NCBI GenBank assembly: GCA_027460605.1
Contig: JAPZAN010000249.1
Location: 1-12,926 of the forward strand
DNA: 12,926 bases
Direction: 5' to 3'
Origin: Candidatus Methanoperedens sp.
GTDB lineage: Archaea; Halobacteriota; Methanosarcinia; Methanosarcinales; Methanoperedenaceae
The stretch's first letter is position 1, and the number at the start of each line of letters is the position of its first letter. The position numbers were made by a program, and so were the translations under genes. Positions 12,878 through 12,926 of this stretch are shown one piece after another. The notes beneath the pieces are model-generated. The model was not told where the DNA came from, did not search any database, and was given only the letters and a program-made list of their open reading frames with translations.

Positions 12878-12926
12878 TGGGCTACCCTGGAAAAAACCGC
12901 AAATCGTATGAAACTCCAAAACATCC
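12877..12926 (+). CDS. rps4: 30S ribosomal protein S4 (uS4), N-terminal fragment at window edge
   Basis: The last 50 bases encode MGYPGKNRKSYETPKH, which matches the archaeal S4 N-terminus (MG.P.K..K.YETP.HP). The start overlaps the S13 stop by one base; AAGGAG at 12861-12866 lies ten bases before the ATG. Position after S13 is as expected in archaea. The gene continues beyond the window. Confidence 0.9.
   Translation, partial: MGYPGKNRKSYETPKH

Overview
The window is archaeal and most likely from the Methanosarcinales, with an ANME-2d ('Candidatus Methanoperedens') type genome as the best guess. Three things point there: an archaeal-order ribosomal pair (S13 then S4) with archaeal TATA boxes and T-rich terminators, a bacterial-type (group I) GroES/GroEL pair of the kind known in Methanosarcina relatives, and a heptaheme cytochrome c / HybA-like / HybB-NrfD-like membrane electron-transfer operon. 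The species-level guess is inference; no rRNA marker is present.

Layout. 1-494 (-): N-terminal part of purQ (purine synthesis). 707-2488 (+): a groES remnant with an internal deletion and frameshift, then an intact groEL and a clear terminator. 2626-3966 (+): a TPR protein with a possible Cys-His-Asp domain in front of six TPRs. 3980-4114 (-): a 44-residue small protein with a strong Shine-Dalgarno. 4277-7178 (-): cytochrome c, four-cluster Fe-S protein, NrfD-like quinone-interacting membrane protein, tightly packed and closed by a strong hairpin terminator at 4217-4251.

7252-11049 (-): the least ordinary part. Two 480-residue paralogous proteins, each with an N-terminal ribbon-helix-helix (RHH) DNA-binding domain and a C-terminal V4R/methanogen-output-like sensor domain, flank two paralogous small two-helix membrane proteins. 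Reading on the minus strand the order is RHH2, small membrane protein 2, small membrane protein 1, RHH1, then directly the cytochrome operon. The spacer between the two small membrane genes carries a perfect 23-nt inverted repeat next to a TATA box, plus repeated ATGCCAA half-sites. This suggests a duplicated, possibly membrane-linked, one-component sensory module that regulates itself and perhaps the respiratory operon.

11296-12018 (-): hisA (histidine synthesis), apparently leaderless and sharing its upstream region with the divergent ribosomal operon. 12131-12926 (+): ribosomal protein S13 with an unusual Lys/Glu/Pro/Ala-rich N-terminal extension of about 82 residues and a structured 5' leader, followed by the first codons of ribosomal protein S4.

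No tRNA, rRNA, CRISPR array, transposase or integrase was seen.
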